From positions 1,420,057-1,484,056 of the forward strand of contig NZ_CAJRAU010000001.1 in assembly GCF_907165045.1 (NCBI RefSeq): DNA of 64,000 nucleotides. Reading direction: 5' to 3'. The translations under genes were made by a program, and so were the position numbers. The stretch's first letter is position 1; each line of letters opens with the position of its first letter. The DNA is from Dyadobacter linearis (GTDB lineage Bacteria; Bacteroidota; Bacteroidia; Cytophagales; Spirosomataceae). Positions 36,751 through 46,714 of the stretch are shown piece after piece. The notes below the pieces were generated by a model, which was not told the origin of the DNA, did no database searches, and saw only the letters and a program-made list of their open reading frames with translations.

Positions 36751-37847
36751 TGTCTCAAACACTCACACCTGCGCGACCGCAAGAAATTCCCGATGACGAA
36801 CTATCTCCGAAGGAGGTAGTTGAAAAAGTTATCGTTGTTAAAGATGCCATTATCCGGAACTGGAAAATGATCCTGCTCCTGCCGATCATCGGTTTTGGAA
36901 TTGGATATGCATTGGATACTTATGTAAAAAAGGCGAACAAGTACGAAGCAAACGTGGTTTTCAACCTTGGAGGCGGAAGCAGCCAAGGCGCGGGATTCGG
37001 CGAAATGGCCGGGTTGCTCGGTCTGGGATCTGCTCCGGACGCAAACATTTTCACGGGTGAAAACTTCTTCTACTTCGTAAAATCACGTCCCGTTTTGGAA
37101 CGGAACCTGATGAAGGAGGTAGAGATCAATGGAAAAAAAGAGATTTTCGCTAACTTCTTCATCGATTCCAGCGGCATCAAAACGTCGGAGTGGGAAGAGC
37201 GGCCAGATTTGCAGAACTTCCATTTTGCGTCCAACGATCTGAAAAAGCTTGACAGAACTTCCAGGATCATCCTGAATGAGATAGTAAAAAAAGCTGGCGA
37301 CGCTACGGAAATTGCTTCACTGGATCGTAAATCTTCATTTATTTCGATATCAACTCTCATGGAAAATGAGGCACTGGCGGGTATGTGGGTAACTACACTC
37401 CTGAAAACGGTCGAAGAAATGTATACTGAGAACCAGACGCAGAAAACCAGAAAGACACTTCGTTTGCTGCAACATCGTGCCGATTCACTAGCTAGCGTAC
37501 TCGGTATTGCAGAGCATAAGTTGGCAAGACAAATGGATTACAGCTCGCAGATCATGCTGCCGGAAGCAAAAGTATCTACCAACAGTATGGAGCGTAAATC
37601 AACATTCTTGCAGCAGCTTTACTATGAAGCGATGGCGAATGCAGAGAAAATGCAGATGTCGTTGGTACGTGAAGCCCCGCTTTTCACAGAAATTGAAGGC
37701 ATTAAAGTACCTCTTGATATGAAACAGGAGGACAAGAGAAATGCGAAGATCGGCGCACTTGCAGGATTAATGATCGCATTGATATTTACATATTTTAGAA
37801 CAGTATTCAGTACTCCTGCTACCACAGTCAGGGTAGAACGAGCGTAA
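36750..37847 (+). CDS. Polysaccharide co-polymerase / chain-length-type protein (Wzz/KpsE-like)
   Basis: The 365-residue inner-membrane protein has one helix at about 31-50 (ILLLPIIGFGIGYAL), a large periplasmic helical part, and a second helix at about 332-350 (GALAGLMIALIFTYF). This is the polysaccharide co-polymerase layout. There is no C-terminal tyrosine kinase domain, which makes it KpsE- or Wzz-like. It starts inside the stop of the exporter gene (TAATG) and is followed 4 bases later by the ABC permease, so it likely bridges the pump and the outer-membrane channel. Confidence 0.87.
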   Translation: MSQTLTPARPQEIPDDELSPKEVVEKVIVVKDAIIRNWKMILLLPIIGFGIGYALDTYVKKANKYEANVVFNLGGGSSQGAGFGEMAGLLGLGSAPDANIFTGENFFYFVKSRPVLERNLMKEVEINGKKEIFANFFIDSSGIKTSEWEERPDLQNFHFASNDLKKLDRTSRIILNEIVKKAGDATEIASLDRKSSFISISTLMENEALAGMWVTTLLKTVEEMYTENQTQKTRKTLRLLQHRADSLASVLGIAEHKLARQMDYSSQIMLPEAKVSTNSMERKSTFLQQLYYEAMANAEKMQMSLVREAPLFTEIEGIKVPLDMKQEDKRNAKIGALAGLMIALIFTYFRTVFSTPATTVRVERA

Positions 37848-37851
37848 AAAA

Positions 37852-38685
37852 ATGGCGGCGCAACACACGACTACAATTAAGGCAGGCGGTTCTGAAAAGG
37901 ACTATTGGAAAGATCTCTGGCTGCACAGACAATTACTTTGGATTCTATCCAAAAGGGATATCTCGGTTCGTTACAAACAAACGTTACTGGGTGTCGCCTG
38001 GAGTGTGCTCCGGCCGTTTATGACGATGACTGTTATGGTTTTCGTATTCAGATATGTGGCTAAAATAGACAGCGATCCTGGCGTCCCCTACCCTTTGATG
38101 GTTTTGAGCGGACTTACGATCTGGAGTTTCTTTTCCAATACCTTCCAGCAGATCAGCAATAGTATCCTGCTCAATTCGAATCTAGTTTCAAAGGTTTATT
38201 TCCCCCGGTTGCTGATGCCGCTCAGCTCCATTGCTGTCGGTTTTGTCGATTTTTTGATCGCACTTGGCATTTTTATCGTACTTACTCCATTCTTTGATTA
38301 CACGATAAGCTGGCAGATCATATACGTTCCTTTCTTTGTTTTACTTACATTTATTACATCGATGGGTTTCGGATTGTTCTTTGCAGTGCTGAACGTTCGC
38401 TTCCGGGATATTGGACAGCTAATCCCGTTTTTAATACAGGTTGGGATGTACATACTGCCGGTTGCATACCCAAGCTCACTTGTAAAGGATACCTGGTTTG
38501 AGAAGTATTATAATTTAAATCCCCTTGTGGGCATTATCGGCGGGTTTCGCTGGTGTCTGCTCGGTGAGAAATCGTATTTTAATCCACAAAGTTTGTACTC
38601 GACGGTGATCATTTCCTTTTCGATTCTCATATTATCTTTGATTTATTTTCGGAGAAAAGAGAACACGTTTGTTGATCACATTTGA
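37852..38685 (+). CDS. Polysaccharide ABC transporter permease (Wzm/KpsM type)
   Basis: The 277-residue protein belongs to the ABC-2 permease family with six membrane helices (about 38-58, 72-95, 120-145, 150-172, 182-202, 243-262). The N-terminal segment WILSKRDISVRYKQTLLG is the amphipathic gate helix typical of Wzm/KpsM/TagG proteins. With the following ATPase it exports an undecaprenyl- or lipid-linked glycan across the inner membrane. It lies between the co-polymerase and the ATPase gene. Confidence 0.92.
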   Translation: MAAQHTTTIKAGGSEKDYWKDLWLHRQLLWILSKRDISVRYKQTLLGVAWSVLRPFMTMTVMVFVFRYVAKIDSDPGVPYPLMVLSGLTIWSFFSNTFQQISNSILLNSNLVSKVYFPRLLMPLSSIAVGFVDFLIALGIFIVLTPFFDYTISWQIIYVPFFVLLTFITSMGFGLFFAVLNVRFRDIGQLIPFLIQVGMYILPVAYPSSLVKDTWFEKYYNLNPLVGIIGGFRWCLLGEKSYFNPQSLYSTVIISFSILILSLIYFRRKENTFVDHI

Positions 38686-38701
38686 AAAATTACGCTAAGG
38701 C

Positions 38702-39958
38702 ATGCCTGTAATTGTAGCTGAAAATATCAGTAAGAAATATATCATCGACCACCAGCGCAAAAGTGGGTCCTCGGGCCTGCGTGATGTTGTTTCGGAGACG
38801 GTCGACAAAATATTTAAGAAAAAAGCGAAAGATGATTTCTCTGAAAAAGAAGAATTCTGGGCGCTAAAAGACATTAATTTCAGCATCGACCAAGGCGACC
38901 GTATCGGTATTGTTGGTCACAATGGAGCCGGGAAATCTACTTTGCTCAAAATTCTCAGCCGCATTACTGAACCAAGTACAGGCCAGATCAAGATCGAAGG
39001 CCGTATTGCAAGCTTGCTCGAAGTTGGAACAGGTTTCCACCCGGAGCTGACCGGAAGAGAGAATATCTTTCTGAATGGCGCTATCCTGGGAATGGCAAAA
39101 AGTGAGATCCGCGAATCTTTTGACGCGATCGTTGATTTCGCCGGCGTTGAGAAATTCCTCGATACGCCGGTCAAGAGGTATTCTTCGGGTATGTACGTGA
39201 GGTTGGGTTTTGCCATCGCAGCTCACCTTAATCCTGAGATCCTGATTGTTGACGAAGTTCTGGCAGTTGGAGATACTGAATTTCAAAAAAAGTGTCTCGG
39301 TAAAATGCGGGACGTTTCGGAAAGCGGTCGTACGCTGATATTCGTTAGTCACAACCTTACAGCTATCCAGGCGCTTTGCAACAAATCATTCTACTTTGAA
39401 AAAGGTCGCATGATTGATCAGGGCGAAACGTCTCACATCATTACCAACTACCTTAGTAAGGTATCGCACAAGAGTCTCGACAAGCATTGGGACAATATCG
39501 AAAGTGCGCCCGGAAATGATCAGGTACGTGTGAAACGCTTCAAATTGTTCCCTGAATATCAGGACGATCTGAACCATATTGACGTGCGGACACCTATTAA
39601 TTTCCAGTTTGAATTCTGGAATCTGGTAGAGGGCGCAAACCTGAACCTGAGTATGCATTTATACACTTTTACCGGTGAATGTATATTTAATGTGGGCACA
39701 CAATCCGAAAGCTTCCCGAAAGGGCTGGTGACCGGGACCTGCGAACTGCCGGGAAATTTCCTGAACGACGGCTCGTATGTAGTTTCCATGATGATTGTAA
39801 AAGATACAAGTACAGTACTTTACAACATGGAAGAAGCCCTGGTATTTGATATTGAGGACTACCGTGAAAATGTTACCTGGTATGGCAAATGGCCCGGATA
39901 TATTCGCCCTCAACTTAATTTTTCCATTCGCCAAACTGAACACGTAGTGAATGATTAA
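38702..39958 (+). CDS. Polysaccharide ABC transporter ATP-binding protein with Wzt-type C-terminal domain
   Basis: The 418-residue ATPase has Walker A GHNGAGKST near 79-87, a Q-loop region, signature YSSGM near 160 and Walker B LIVDEVLAVGD near 180. The N-terminal domain ends near 245. Residues 260-418 form a separate beta-sandwich similar to Wzt C-terminal domains, which in O-antigen transporters bind the non-reducing-end cap of the glycan. Simple KpsT ATPases lack it. This suggests that the exported polymer carries a recognised terminal modification. Its end overlaps the aminotransferase start by 8 bases. Confidence 0.92.
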   Translation: MPVIVAENISKKYIIDHQRKSGSSGLRDVVSETVDKIFKKKAKDDFSEKEEFWALKDINFSIDQGDRIGIVGHNGAGKSTLLKILSRITEPSTGQIKIEGRIASLLEVGTGFHPELTGRENIFLNGAILGMAKSEIRESFDAIVDFAGVEKFLDTPVKRYSSGMYVRLGFAIAAHLNPEILIVDEVLAVGDTEFQKKCLGKMRDVSESGRTLIFVSHNLTAIQALCNKSFYFEKGRMIDQGETSHIITNYLSKVSHKSLDKHWDNIESAPGNDQVRVKRFKLFPEYQDDLNHIDVRTPINFQFEFWNLVEGANLNLSMHLYTFTGECIFNVGTQSESFPKGLVTGTCELPGNFLNDGSYVVSMMIVKDTSTVLYNMEEALVFDIEDYRENVTWYGKWPGYIRPQLNFSIRQTEHVVND

Positions 39959-41033
39959 CGTCACTAAAACCTTTTTGCCAGACAAAGAGGAATATATCAA
40001 GTACGTCCACGAAATATGGGACCGCGGATACATTACCAACAACGGGCCTGTATTACAGCAGCTTGAACAGGAACTGAAAGACTATCTCAACGTAGATCAC
40101 CTGTATTTTTGTGGAAACGGGACGATCGTTCTTCAAATTGCGATCAAAGCGCTTGAATTAAAGGGAGAAATTATCACAACCCCCTTTTCTTACTGCGCCA
40201 CTTCCAATGCAATCCTTTGGGAAAACTGCACGCCGGTCTTCGTAGACATTGATGCTCAGACATTTAATATAGATCCGACCCTCATCGAGGCGTCGATCAC
40301 GCCGGCAACTTCTGCTATCCTGGCTACCCACGTTTACGGGAATCCATGTGACATTGAAGCGATCGAAGTTGTTGCCGAAAAGCACAATCTTAAAGTCATT
40401 TACGACGCTGCGCACGCATTTGGCGTGACTTACAAAGGCAAGTCGCTGCTTTCTTACGGTGATATCAGTACTTGCAGCTTTCACGCAACGAAAGTTTTTC
40501 ACACGATTGAAGGCGGAGCACTGATCTCGAATCACCCTGAACTGGACAAAAAGCTGCACTTGCTGCGCGCGTTCGGTCACCAGGGCGACGACCTTTATTT
40601 GTACGCAGGTATCAATGGTAAAAATTCAGAATTTCACGCCGCCATGGGCCTGGTGAATTTGCCGCAGGTACCAAATATTATTCAGGCGAGAAAAGAAGTT
40701 TTTGAAGCCTACGACAGTTTGCTGAACTGGGATGTTCTTTCCAAACCGTTGATCAGCAGTGACATTGAATACAATTACGCCTATTATCCGGTCGTATTTC
40801 CTTCGGAGGAAATGATGTTCCGTGTAATGGATGCTTTACGGGAGCAGGAAATTATTCCGCGCCGCTACTTTTTTCCTTCTTTGAATACCCTTTCTTTTAT
40901 GCCGCGACAATTTGCTTGTCCGGTTTCTGAGGATATCGCATTAAGAGTGTTAAGTTTGCCTTTATACGTCGGCCTGCCCTACTCAGACATCGAGCGCATA
41001 TCCGGCATTATTAACGGTCATTTATCACCATAA
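39951..41033 (+). CDS. DegT/DnrJ/EryC1/StrS-family aminotransferase
   Basis: The 360-residue PLP enzyme has the internal-aldimine lysine K181 in CSFHATKVFHTIEGG and the PLP-ring aspartate in VIYDAAHAFG near 161-164. These enzymes aminate keto-sugar nucleotides to make amino sugars such as dTDP- or UDP-linked 3- or 4-amino sugars. The start overlaps the Wzt-type ATPase. A sugar acetyltransferase gene sits three genes downstream and could act on its product; that is inference. Confidence 0.88.
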   Translation: MINVTKTFLPDKEEYIKYVHEIWDRGYITNNGPVLQQLEQELKDYLNVDHLYFCGNGTIVLQIAIKALELKGEIITTPFSYCATSNAILWENCTPVFVDIDAQTFNIDPTLIEASITPATSAILATHVYGNPCDIEAIEVVAEKHNLKVIYDAAHAFGVTYKGKSLLSYGDISTCSFHATKVFHTIEGGALISNHPELDKKLHLLRAFGHQGDDLYLYAGINGKNSEFHAAMGLVNLPQVPNIIQARKEVFEAYDSLLNWDVLSKPLISSDIEYNYAYYPVVFPSEEMMFRVMDALREQEIIPRRYFFPSLNTLSFMPRQFACPVSEDIALRVLSLPLYVGLPYSDIERISGIINGHLSP

Positions 41034-41037
41034 CCGC

Positions 41038-43086
41038 ATGGTACTCTTTTATTGGCTTGCCTTTTTCCTCTTTTTATACGGTATAGGATTTGTTGCAAAA
41101 AAGGTTGCTCAACCCTCTCTCACTGAGTGGCTTATTACCTGTTTTATTCTTTTTGCAGGAAGCGTTATTCCCAGTGGTTTTATCCTTTCCGCACTCGATC
41201 TCACCGCCAATGTATACGCGTGGATATTCGGGAATTTCTTCATTCTGCTCCTGCATTTTTTGCTTTGGTCTTATCTGGGTAATGCATCCCCGGGCTACTC
41301 TGTCAGGGCGATTATATCAAACAGGTTCGCTGTTTTCAAATCCTGGTCGCGGGAGCTTTCGCCCTATTTAAAGGCGATTTTCCTGATCATGTTTTCAACA
41401 TTCGCTTTTATCGCGATCACAAACCTGATCCTGGTACTTTTTACTGCTCCAAATGAATGGGATAGTATGACCGGGCACCTCAACCGGGCCGTTCGCTATA
41501 TCCAGCACGGAACGATGGCGCATTTCGGAGGGACGAACTGGAATATGGATACCTATCCAAAAAGCCTGACTGCGATCCAGATTTACAGCTATTTGATCAG
41601 CGGGAATTTTGAAAATGCATTCAAGCTTATCCATCATACTTCCTACTACACTTCTCTGGTTGCAGTATTCGGGATATCGCAGCGCATTGGCAGAAATTTA
41701 TCGGCCAGCTTCTTTTGCGCGCTTGCTTACAGTCTTTTCCTGGACTTTTTAATGCAGGCCATTTCCACGGAAACGGACATTGTGATGACAGCTTACCTGA
41801 GTTGTCTGCTCTATTTCCTGTTCACCTACTATTCCACCCGGGCCAACAAATACCTCTACATCTCCGGAATGGTATTCGGGATCGTATTCGGACACAAAGT
41901 AACTTTTGCGCTGCTATTGCCGTCCGTTTTTGTAATCATGCTTTACACCGTTTTCCTAGCTCCTGATCTCAAAACGTTCTTTGGCAGATTTGTAAAGCTT
42001 GCCATGTCCATTTTCGTGGCGATGCTCATTTATACTTTTCCAACTGGTTATATCAAGAATATCATGGTTTTCGGTCACCCGATCGGCCCGCCTACTTCTT
42101 TGAAACACCAGTCTGTTGAAAGAGCGGGGTCGGTATCAAACCTGTTAGAGCAGGGAAGCCGGAATATGGTGAGGTATGCTTACGATTTTTTTAATCTTGA
42201 CGGTATACGCAATGCGCAGTGGGGTTATAATCTGAATACAACTATCAGAAAACCGATCGTGGCCCTCGAAGATAAGCTGCGCATGCGCCTGGACGAAGAG
42301 ACTGATTTCTCGATCCTGCCATTCTCCATGCAGCGTCGGTTCCAGAATTACAATGCGAATCCTTACTGGGGCGTATTCGGTTTTGCGCTGACACTCCCGC
42401 TGGTTTTACTGGTTTTAGTGCGCGTATTTCGATCGCGGGTGCATTGGTTTTTGGCATTAGCGTTCTGTCTTCATTTCGCTACGCTCTCCTATTCAGCCCC
42501 TTACGATCCTTTTAAGGGAAGATATTTTATTGAAACCGGATTATTCGGAGTACTTTTTCTGCTGCTGCTATTTTCACATCACCGCCTTTCAATTACAAAA
42601 CCCCGGCGCAGTGTCTGGAAAGGTTATGTATTGGTTGTGGTCGTTCTGGCTTGTATTTCGGCGGTAATGTCGGTGTATCTGAATGTACGCTGCCTTCCTT
42701 TGCCGGCTTACGGACACGAATCTGCACTAAAAACGGAGCGCATTGAATTTCAGACCATCGCCCGCCCGGATATTACCAAAGCATATAAAACATTCGATTC
42801 AATTGTGCCGGCGAATGCTACGGTAGCATTGGCGACGATCAATGATGATTTTGAATATCCACTTTATGGAGAAGACCTATCACGTAAACTCATCACTATC
42901 AACCCGTTCGAAAAGGGCCTAAAACCTATTCCCAAAGAAGCTGACTACCTTTTTTACGCAAGAAGTGTCGTGAACGATACCAGCAAGATCAGGGCTTTGC
43001 CCACTGATATCCGCCTCGGATCCGACACAACGATGACCGATCTGGATGTAAAAGGAGAGGATTATTATCTTCGGAAACTCAAATAG
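41038..43086 (+). CDS. GT39/ArnT-like multi-pass membrane protein
   Basis: The 682-residue protein has about 12 hydrophobic helices over residues 1-525 and a soluble C-terminal portion. Early in the first periplasmic loop is PNEWDSMTGHLNRAVRYIQHG, which resembles the E/D-containing substrate-site loop of GT-C fold (GT39/ArnT-like) lipid-linked glycosyltransferases. A GT-C glycosyltransferase or polymerase acting on a lipid-linked sugar at the outer face of the inner membrane is likely, but the family assignment is by pattern only. It lies 4 bases after the aminotransferase gene. Confidence 0.65.
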   Translation: MVLFYWLAFFLFLYGIGFVAKKVAQPSLTEWLITCFILFAGSVIPSGFILSALDLTANVYAWIFGNFFILLLHFLLWSYLGNASPGYSVRAIISNRFAVFKSWSRELSPYLKAIFLIMFSTFAFIAITNLILVLFTAPNEWDSMTGHLNRAVRYIQHGTMAHFGGTNWNMDTYPKSLTAIQIYSYLISGNFENAFKLIHHTSYYTSLVAVFGISQRIGRNLSASFFCALAYSLFLDFLMQAISTETDIVMTAYLSCLLYFLFTYYSTRANKYLYISGMVFGIVFGHKVTFALLLPSVFVIMLYTVFLAPDLKTFFGRFVKLAMSIFVAMLIYTFPTGYIKNIMVFGHPIGPPTSLKHQSVERAGSVSNLLEQGSRNMVRYAYDFFNLDGIRNAQWGYNLNTTIRKPIVALEDKLRMRLDEETDFSILPFSMQRRFQNYNANPYWGVFGFALTLPLVLLVLVRVFRSRVHWFLALAFCLHFATLSYSAPYDPFKGRYFIETGLFGVLFLLLLFSHHRLSITKPRRSVWKGYVLVVVVLACISAVMSVYLNVRCLPLPAYGHESALKTERIEFQTIARPDITKAYKTFDSIVPANATVALATINDDFEYPLYGEDLSRKLITINPFEKGLKPIPKEADYLFYARSVVNDTSKIRALPTDIRLGSDTTMTDLDVKGEDYYLRKLK

Positions 43087-43092
43087 CTTCAA

Positions 43093-43791
43093 ATGACAAT
43101 TGCTATCATGCAGCCCTATATATTTCCTTATATAGGATATTTTCAGCTTATCAATGCCGTCGATAAATTCATTATTTACGACGATGTGAATTTCATCAAC
43201 AAAGGCTGGATCAACAGAAATAACATTCTGGTGTCCGGCAAAGCGCACCTTTTTACCATTCCTTTAAAAGACGCTAGCCAGAATAAGCTGATCAATGAGG
43301 TAGGTTTGCTCACCAGCGAACCCTGGCAAAAAAAGTTTCTGAAAACTGTTCAGCAGTCTTACCAGAAAGCGCCCCATTATCAAAAGGTTTTTGTTCTGAT
43401 AGAAGAAATCGTAAATTTAGAAGTCAGTACTATTTACGAACTGACCCTGCATGCGCTGATTAAAACCTGCGCATTTATGGAAATAGAGACTGAAATAGTC
43501 GCTTCCTCAACGATTTATCAAAATACAAACCTGAAAGGACAAGACAGGATTCTGGACATTTGTAAACAGGAGAATGCCACGCATTACATCAACCCGATCG
43601 GTGGAATGGAGTTGTACGACAAAGGCAAATTTGAGAGGGAAGGGATAAAGCTTGACTTCATTAAAAGTCTTCCGTACCCATATACTCAATTTAAAAATGC
43701 TTTCGTACCTTGGTTATCGGTAATTGATATCCTGATGTTCAATAATCCAGAAGAGATCCGGGAACAACTGAAAGCTTACGAATTAATTTAG
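43093..43791 (+). CDS. WbqC-family protein
   Basis: The 232-residue protein matches WbqC: it opens with AIMQPYIFPYIGYFQLINAV and IYDDVNFINKGWINRN, the invariant start of this family. WbqC proteins lie in O-antigen clusters and are thought to act in amino-sugar derivatisation, but their reaction is not firmly known. It follows the GT39-like gene by 6 bases and precedes the acetyltransferase by one base. Cytoplasmic, no targeting signal. Confidence 0.9.
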   Translation: MTIAIMQPYIFPYIGYFQLINAVDKFIIYDDVNFINKGWINRNNILVSGKAHLFTIPLKDASQNKLINEVGLLTSEPWQKKFLKTVQQSYQKAPHYQKVFVLIEEIVNLEVSTIYELTLHALIKTCAFMEIETEIVASSTIYQNTNLKGQDRILDICKQENATHYINPIGGMELYDKGKFEREGIKLDFIKSLPYPYTQFKNAFVPWLSVIDILMFNNPEEIREQLKAYELI

Positions 43792-43792
43792 A

Positions 43793-44452
43793 ATGGCCAA
43801 GATTATCATATTTGGAGTACTCGACACGGCAGAACTTGCACACTACTATTTAACTCATGACTCTGAACATGAGATAGTTGCGTTCACAATCAATCGCCTG
43901 TATATAGATCAGGAATCTTTCAAAGGATTGCCTGTTGTTGCATTTGAAGATGTGGAAACGCTCTTCCCTCCCGCAGAATATTCATTTTTCGCCCCGATGA
44001 CTGGCCGCAATATGAACAGGAACAGGGAGGCTATTTACAACGAAGCCAAAGCAAAAGGATATCAGTTTATTTCCTACATCAGTTCCAAAGCGACTATTTT
44101 CGACAAAAGTGTGATCGGCGACAATTGCTTCATATTGGAAGACAATACGATCCAGCCTTTTACGACAGTCGGTAATAACGTGGTAATGTGGAGTGGAAAT
44201 CACATCGGTCACCACGGCCAAATCAAAGACCACGTATTTTTTACGTCACACGTAGTTCTTTCGGGACATTGTGTGGTTGAATCCTATTCGTTTTTCGGCG
44301 TAAACAGCACAATCCGTGATTACACTACGATCGCGCAGGGCACGCTGGTTGGAATGGCTTCCGCGATCACGAAGGAAACGGAAGAATGGGGGATATATGT
44401 CGGAAATCCGGCTAAAAAAGTCCCTGGCAAACTAAGCCACGAAGCATACTGA
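43793..44452 (+). CDS. PglD-like sugar O/N-acetyltransferase (left-handed beta-helix)
   Basis: The 219-residue protein has an N-terminal Rossmann-like half (KIIIFGVLDTAELAHYY) and a C-terminal hexapeptide-repeat half (IGDNCFILEDNTIQPFTTVGNNVVMWSGNHIGHH and onward) ending in YVGNPAKKVPG, the usual close of such enzymes. The histidine in SGNHIGHH is the likely catalytic base. It probably acetylates an amino sugar nucleotide made by the DegT enzyme upstream. The link to the aminotransferase is context-based. Confidence 0.87.
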   Translation: MAKIIIFGVLDTAELAHYYLTHDSEHEIVAFTINRLYIDQESFKGLPVVAFEDVETLFPPAEYSFFAPMTGRNMNRNREAIYNEAKAKGYQFISYISSKATIFDKSVIGDNCFILEDNTIQPFTTVGNNVVMWSGNHIGHHGQIKDHVFFTSHVVLSGHCVVESYSFFGVNSTIRDYTTIAQGTLVGMASAITKETEEWGIYVGNPAKKVPGKLSHEAY

Positions 44453-44510
44453 TATAGTGATTCTGTGCTGACCATGTGAGGTCCGTAGTTTGAGATAGCG
44501 ATAATTGTTA

Positions 44511-45734
44511 ATGGAGCAAAAGAAAATATTATTCGTCAGTCACGACGCGAACCGGGCGGGAAGCCAGCTGCTGTTGTTACAGCTGCTGAGGCTTTTGAAA
44601 GAACGGGGCGTCCCGATGCATCTTTTGCTTTGCAGTGGAGGAGAGCTGGAAAAAGAATTTGAAGAAGTCGTGACCGTAACGAAGCTCTACCAGAATTACA
44701 AAGTCGCTCCCACGCCTTTTACCGGAAAGCTGCTCAAAAAGGTATATCTCTATAAATTTTACGAAGAGCGCACGGTTCAGCGAGGTACCGATCGCGTTGT
44801 TAGTGAACTCGAAATGCAGAATATCGGCCTTGTTTTTATTAATTCAATTGCCAATGCGGGCGTCTATCACGATTTCCTAAAATTCCTGCACAGAATACCG
44901 CTCGTATTGTTTGTACACGAACTGGCAATGTCAGTTAAAATGTACTCGCATGAAAAGCACCTGGCTTTCATGCTTCGAAAGGCCGACCATCTGATCGCGG
45001 TATCACATGCAGTCGCCAACTATTATGTCAGAAAATATGATTTCCCTTCTTCCCGCGTAAGCACATTTACGCTGATTGACCACGAACATATTGATGAGAA
45101 ATTAAGGACAGTTCAACACGATTTACTCGAAAGAACGCACAAAGTCCCGGCCGACGCGATTGTGATCGGTGGCTGCGGAAATGCCGAGTGGCGCAAAGGA
45201 AATGATATATTTAACTGGATTGCAAAAAGAGTAATTCACAAAACTCAACCGCTGCCCGTCTATTTTGTGTGGGTCGGCGCAGGTCCGCAGCATGAGATTT
45301 ACGAGCTCATAGAGAGCGATATCCGCCTGATGGGTTTAAGTGAAAAAATTATTCTGATCCCCCCTACTCCGCACGCGCTCGACTATATCAACCGTTTTGA
45401 TGTACTTCTACTCAGCTCCCGGGAAGATCCGTACCCGCTTGTAGTACTCGAAGCTGCACTTTTGGAAATTCCGGTCGTGTGTTTTGAAGACGCTGGCGGC
45501 GCGCCGGAGCTGATTGAAAGTGACGCTGGTTTTGTAGTGCCTTTCATGGACATTTCTGCTGCTTCCGACGCTGTTATCCAATTAATTCTTGACCCTACAT
45601 TAAGGGATACAATGGGGCAAAATGGCAGGAAAAAGGTATTACAAAGGCATAATACCGAGAAAAGCATCGGCAGTATCGAGGCTATCATCCAAAAGTACCT
45701 ACCTTTACAGGTTTCGGAACAGCATAATCAATGA
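44511..45734 (+). CDS. Glycosyltransferase family 4 protein
   Basis: From the ATG at 44511 (407 residues) the protein is a GT-B fold transferase. The N-terminal half has the FVSHDANRAGSQLLLL opening; the C-terminal domain shows the GT4 nucleotide-sugar site SSREDPYPLVVLEA with the conserved E-x7-E-like pattern and CFEDAGGAPELI. It transfers a sugar from a nucleotide donor to the growing glycan at the cytoplasmic membrane face. Four-base overlap (ATGA) with the next gene; a 58-base gap precedes it. Confidence 0.88.
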   Translation: MEQKKILFVSHDANRAGSQLLLLQLLRLLKERGVPMHLLLCSGGELEKEFEEVVTVTKLYQNYKVAPTPFTGKLLKKVYLYKFYEERTVQRGTDRVVSELEMQNIGLVFINSIANAGVYHDFLKFLHRIPLVLFVHELAMSVKMYSHEKHLAFMLRKADHLIAVSHAVANYYVRKYDFPSSRVSTFTLIDHEHIDEKLRTVQHDLLERTHKVPADAIVIGGCGNAEWRKGNDIFNWIAKRVIHKTQPLPVYFVWVGAGPQHEIYELIESDIRLMGLSEKIILIPPTPHALDYINRFDVLLLSSREDPYPLVVLEAALLEIPVVCFEDAGGAPELIESDAGFVVPFMDISAASDAVIQLILDPTLRDTMGQNGRKKVLQRHNTEKSIGSIEAIIQKYLPLQVSEQHNQ

Positions 45735-46714
45735 CCATTGCCTTTACCATTTGCTCAATCAACTACTTAGCCCAGGCGCGAACGTTAGGAGATTCCCTCA
45801 AAGCCACGAATCCGGATGTAAAATTCTTCATCGGGCTCGTCGACACATTGGAGGGAATTGCATTTGAAAGTTCGTACAAACCTGATTTTCCGATGATTGA
45901 GATCGATAAGATCGAGATAAGGGATTTCCAGGAAATGGCTGAGCGATACAATATCACCGAGCTCAACACTGCGGTAAAGCCTTTCTATTTCACCTACTTT
46001 TTCAAACACTATCCTGAGGCGACAGAAGTTATTTACTTCGACCCGGATATTATCGTTTTTCAGCCTCTCACTGAACTGGTAAACTCGCTGCAAAAATACA
46101 ATGCAGTAGTTACGCCCCACATTATCACGCCTATTGAAGACCAGCTGACTCCCAATGAACTGCACCATTTGAATACTGGTGTGTACAACCTCGGCTTTGT
46201 GGCGTTCAGTCGGAGTGAACAGATCACGCAGTTTATCGCTTGGTGGGAAGAGAAATTAAGATACGAATGCCTGATAGATCTCTGTAACGGGCTTTTTGTA
46301 GATCAGAACTGGATGAATTTCTTGCCTGTTTTTGTACAAAATACATTAATAGAAAGGAACCCCGGATACAATGCAGCTTACTGGAACCTGCACGAACGGA
46401 CATTCAATAACATTGATAATCAATTCATTATTAATGGTCAGTTTCCGCTGATCTTTTTCCATTATAGTGGCTACGATCCTGCAAAACCCGATATATTGTC
46501 CAAGTACCAGGACCGTTTCGAATTAGCCGACCGCACCGACCTTACCGAGTTGTTTGCAATTTACCGGAATAGCCTCTTATCAAAGGGAAACGCATATTAT
46601 AGAAAATTCCCTTGTGCATATATCAAGCCGGCGCCGGTTCGCCGTTACCAGCGGGTGCGTAAATTTCTTAAAAAACCCATCCATTATGTGATTGGTCAGC
46701 TCGAAACATTCTGA
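45731..46714 (+). CDS. GT-A-type glycosyltransferase with DxD motif
   Basis: The 327-residue protein begins TIAFTICSINYLAQARTLGDS, the nucleotide-binding start of a GT-A fold, and carries the metal-binding motif D-P-D in VIYFDPDIIVFQPL near 105. Later motifs are LNTGVYNLGFVAFSRS, CNGLFVDQNWMNF and FFHYSGYDP. It resembles GT8-like enzymes of Bacteroidota surface clusters. The gene at 47479-48432 is a clear paralogue with the same order of motifs but without the D-P-D. The two flank a DUF5672-like gene. Both ends overlap neighbours (ATGA, TGATG). Confidence 0.82.
   Translation: MTIAFTICSINYLAQARTLGDSLKATNPDVKFFIGLVDTLEGIAFESSYKPDFPMIEIDKIEIRDFQEMAERYNITELNTAVKPFYFTYFFKHYPEATEVIYFDPDIIVFQPLTELVNSLQKYNAVVTPHIITPIEDQLTPNELHHLNTGVYNLGFVAFSRSEQITQFIAWWEEKLRYECLIDLCNGLFVDQNWMNFLPVFVQNTLIERNPGYNAAYWNLHERTFNNIDNQFIINGQFPLIFFHYSGYDPAKPDILSKYQDRFELADRTDLTELFAIYRNSLLSKGNAYYRKFPCAYIKPAPVRRYQRVRKFLKKPIHYVIGQLETF

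Noticed and set aside
37852..39958. ABC genes as a drug or lantibiotic transporter
   Set aside because: The permease has the Wzm/KpsM-type N-terminal gate helix and the ATPase a Wzt-type tail, and all neighbours are glycan genes.
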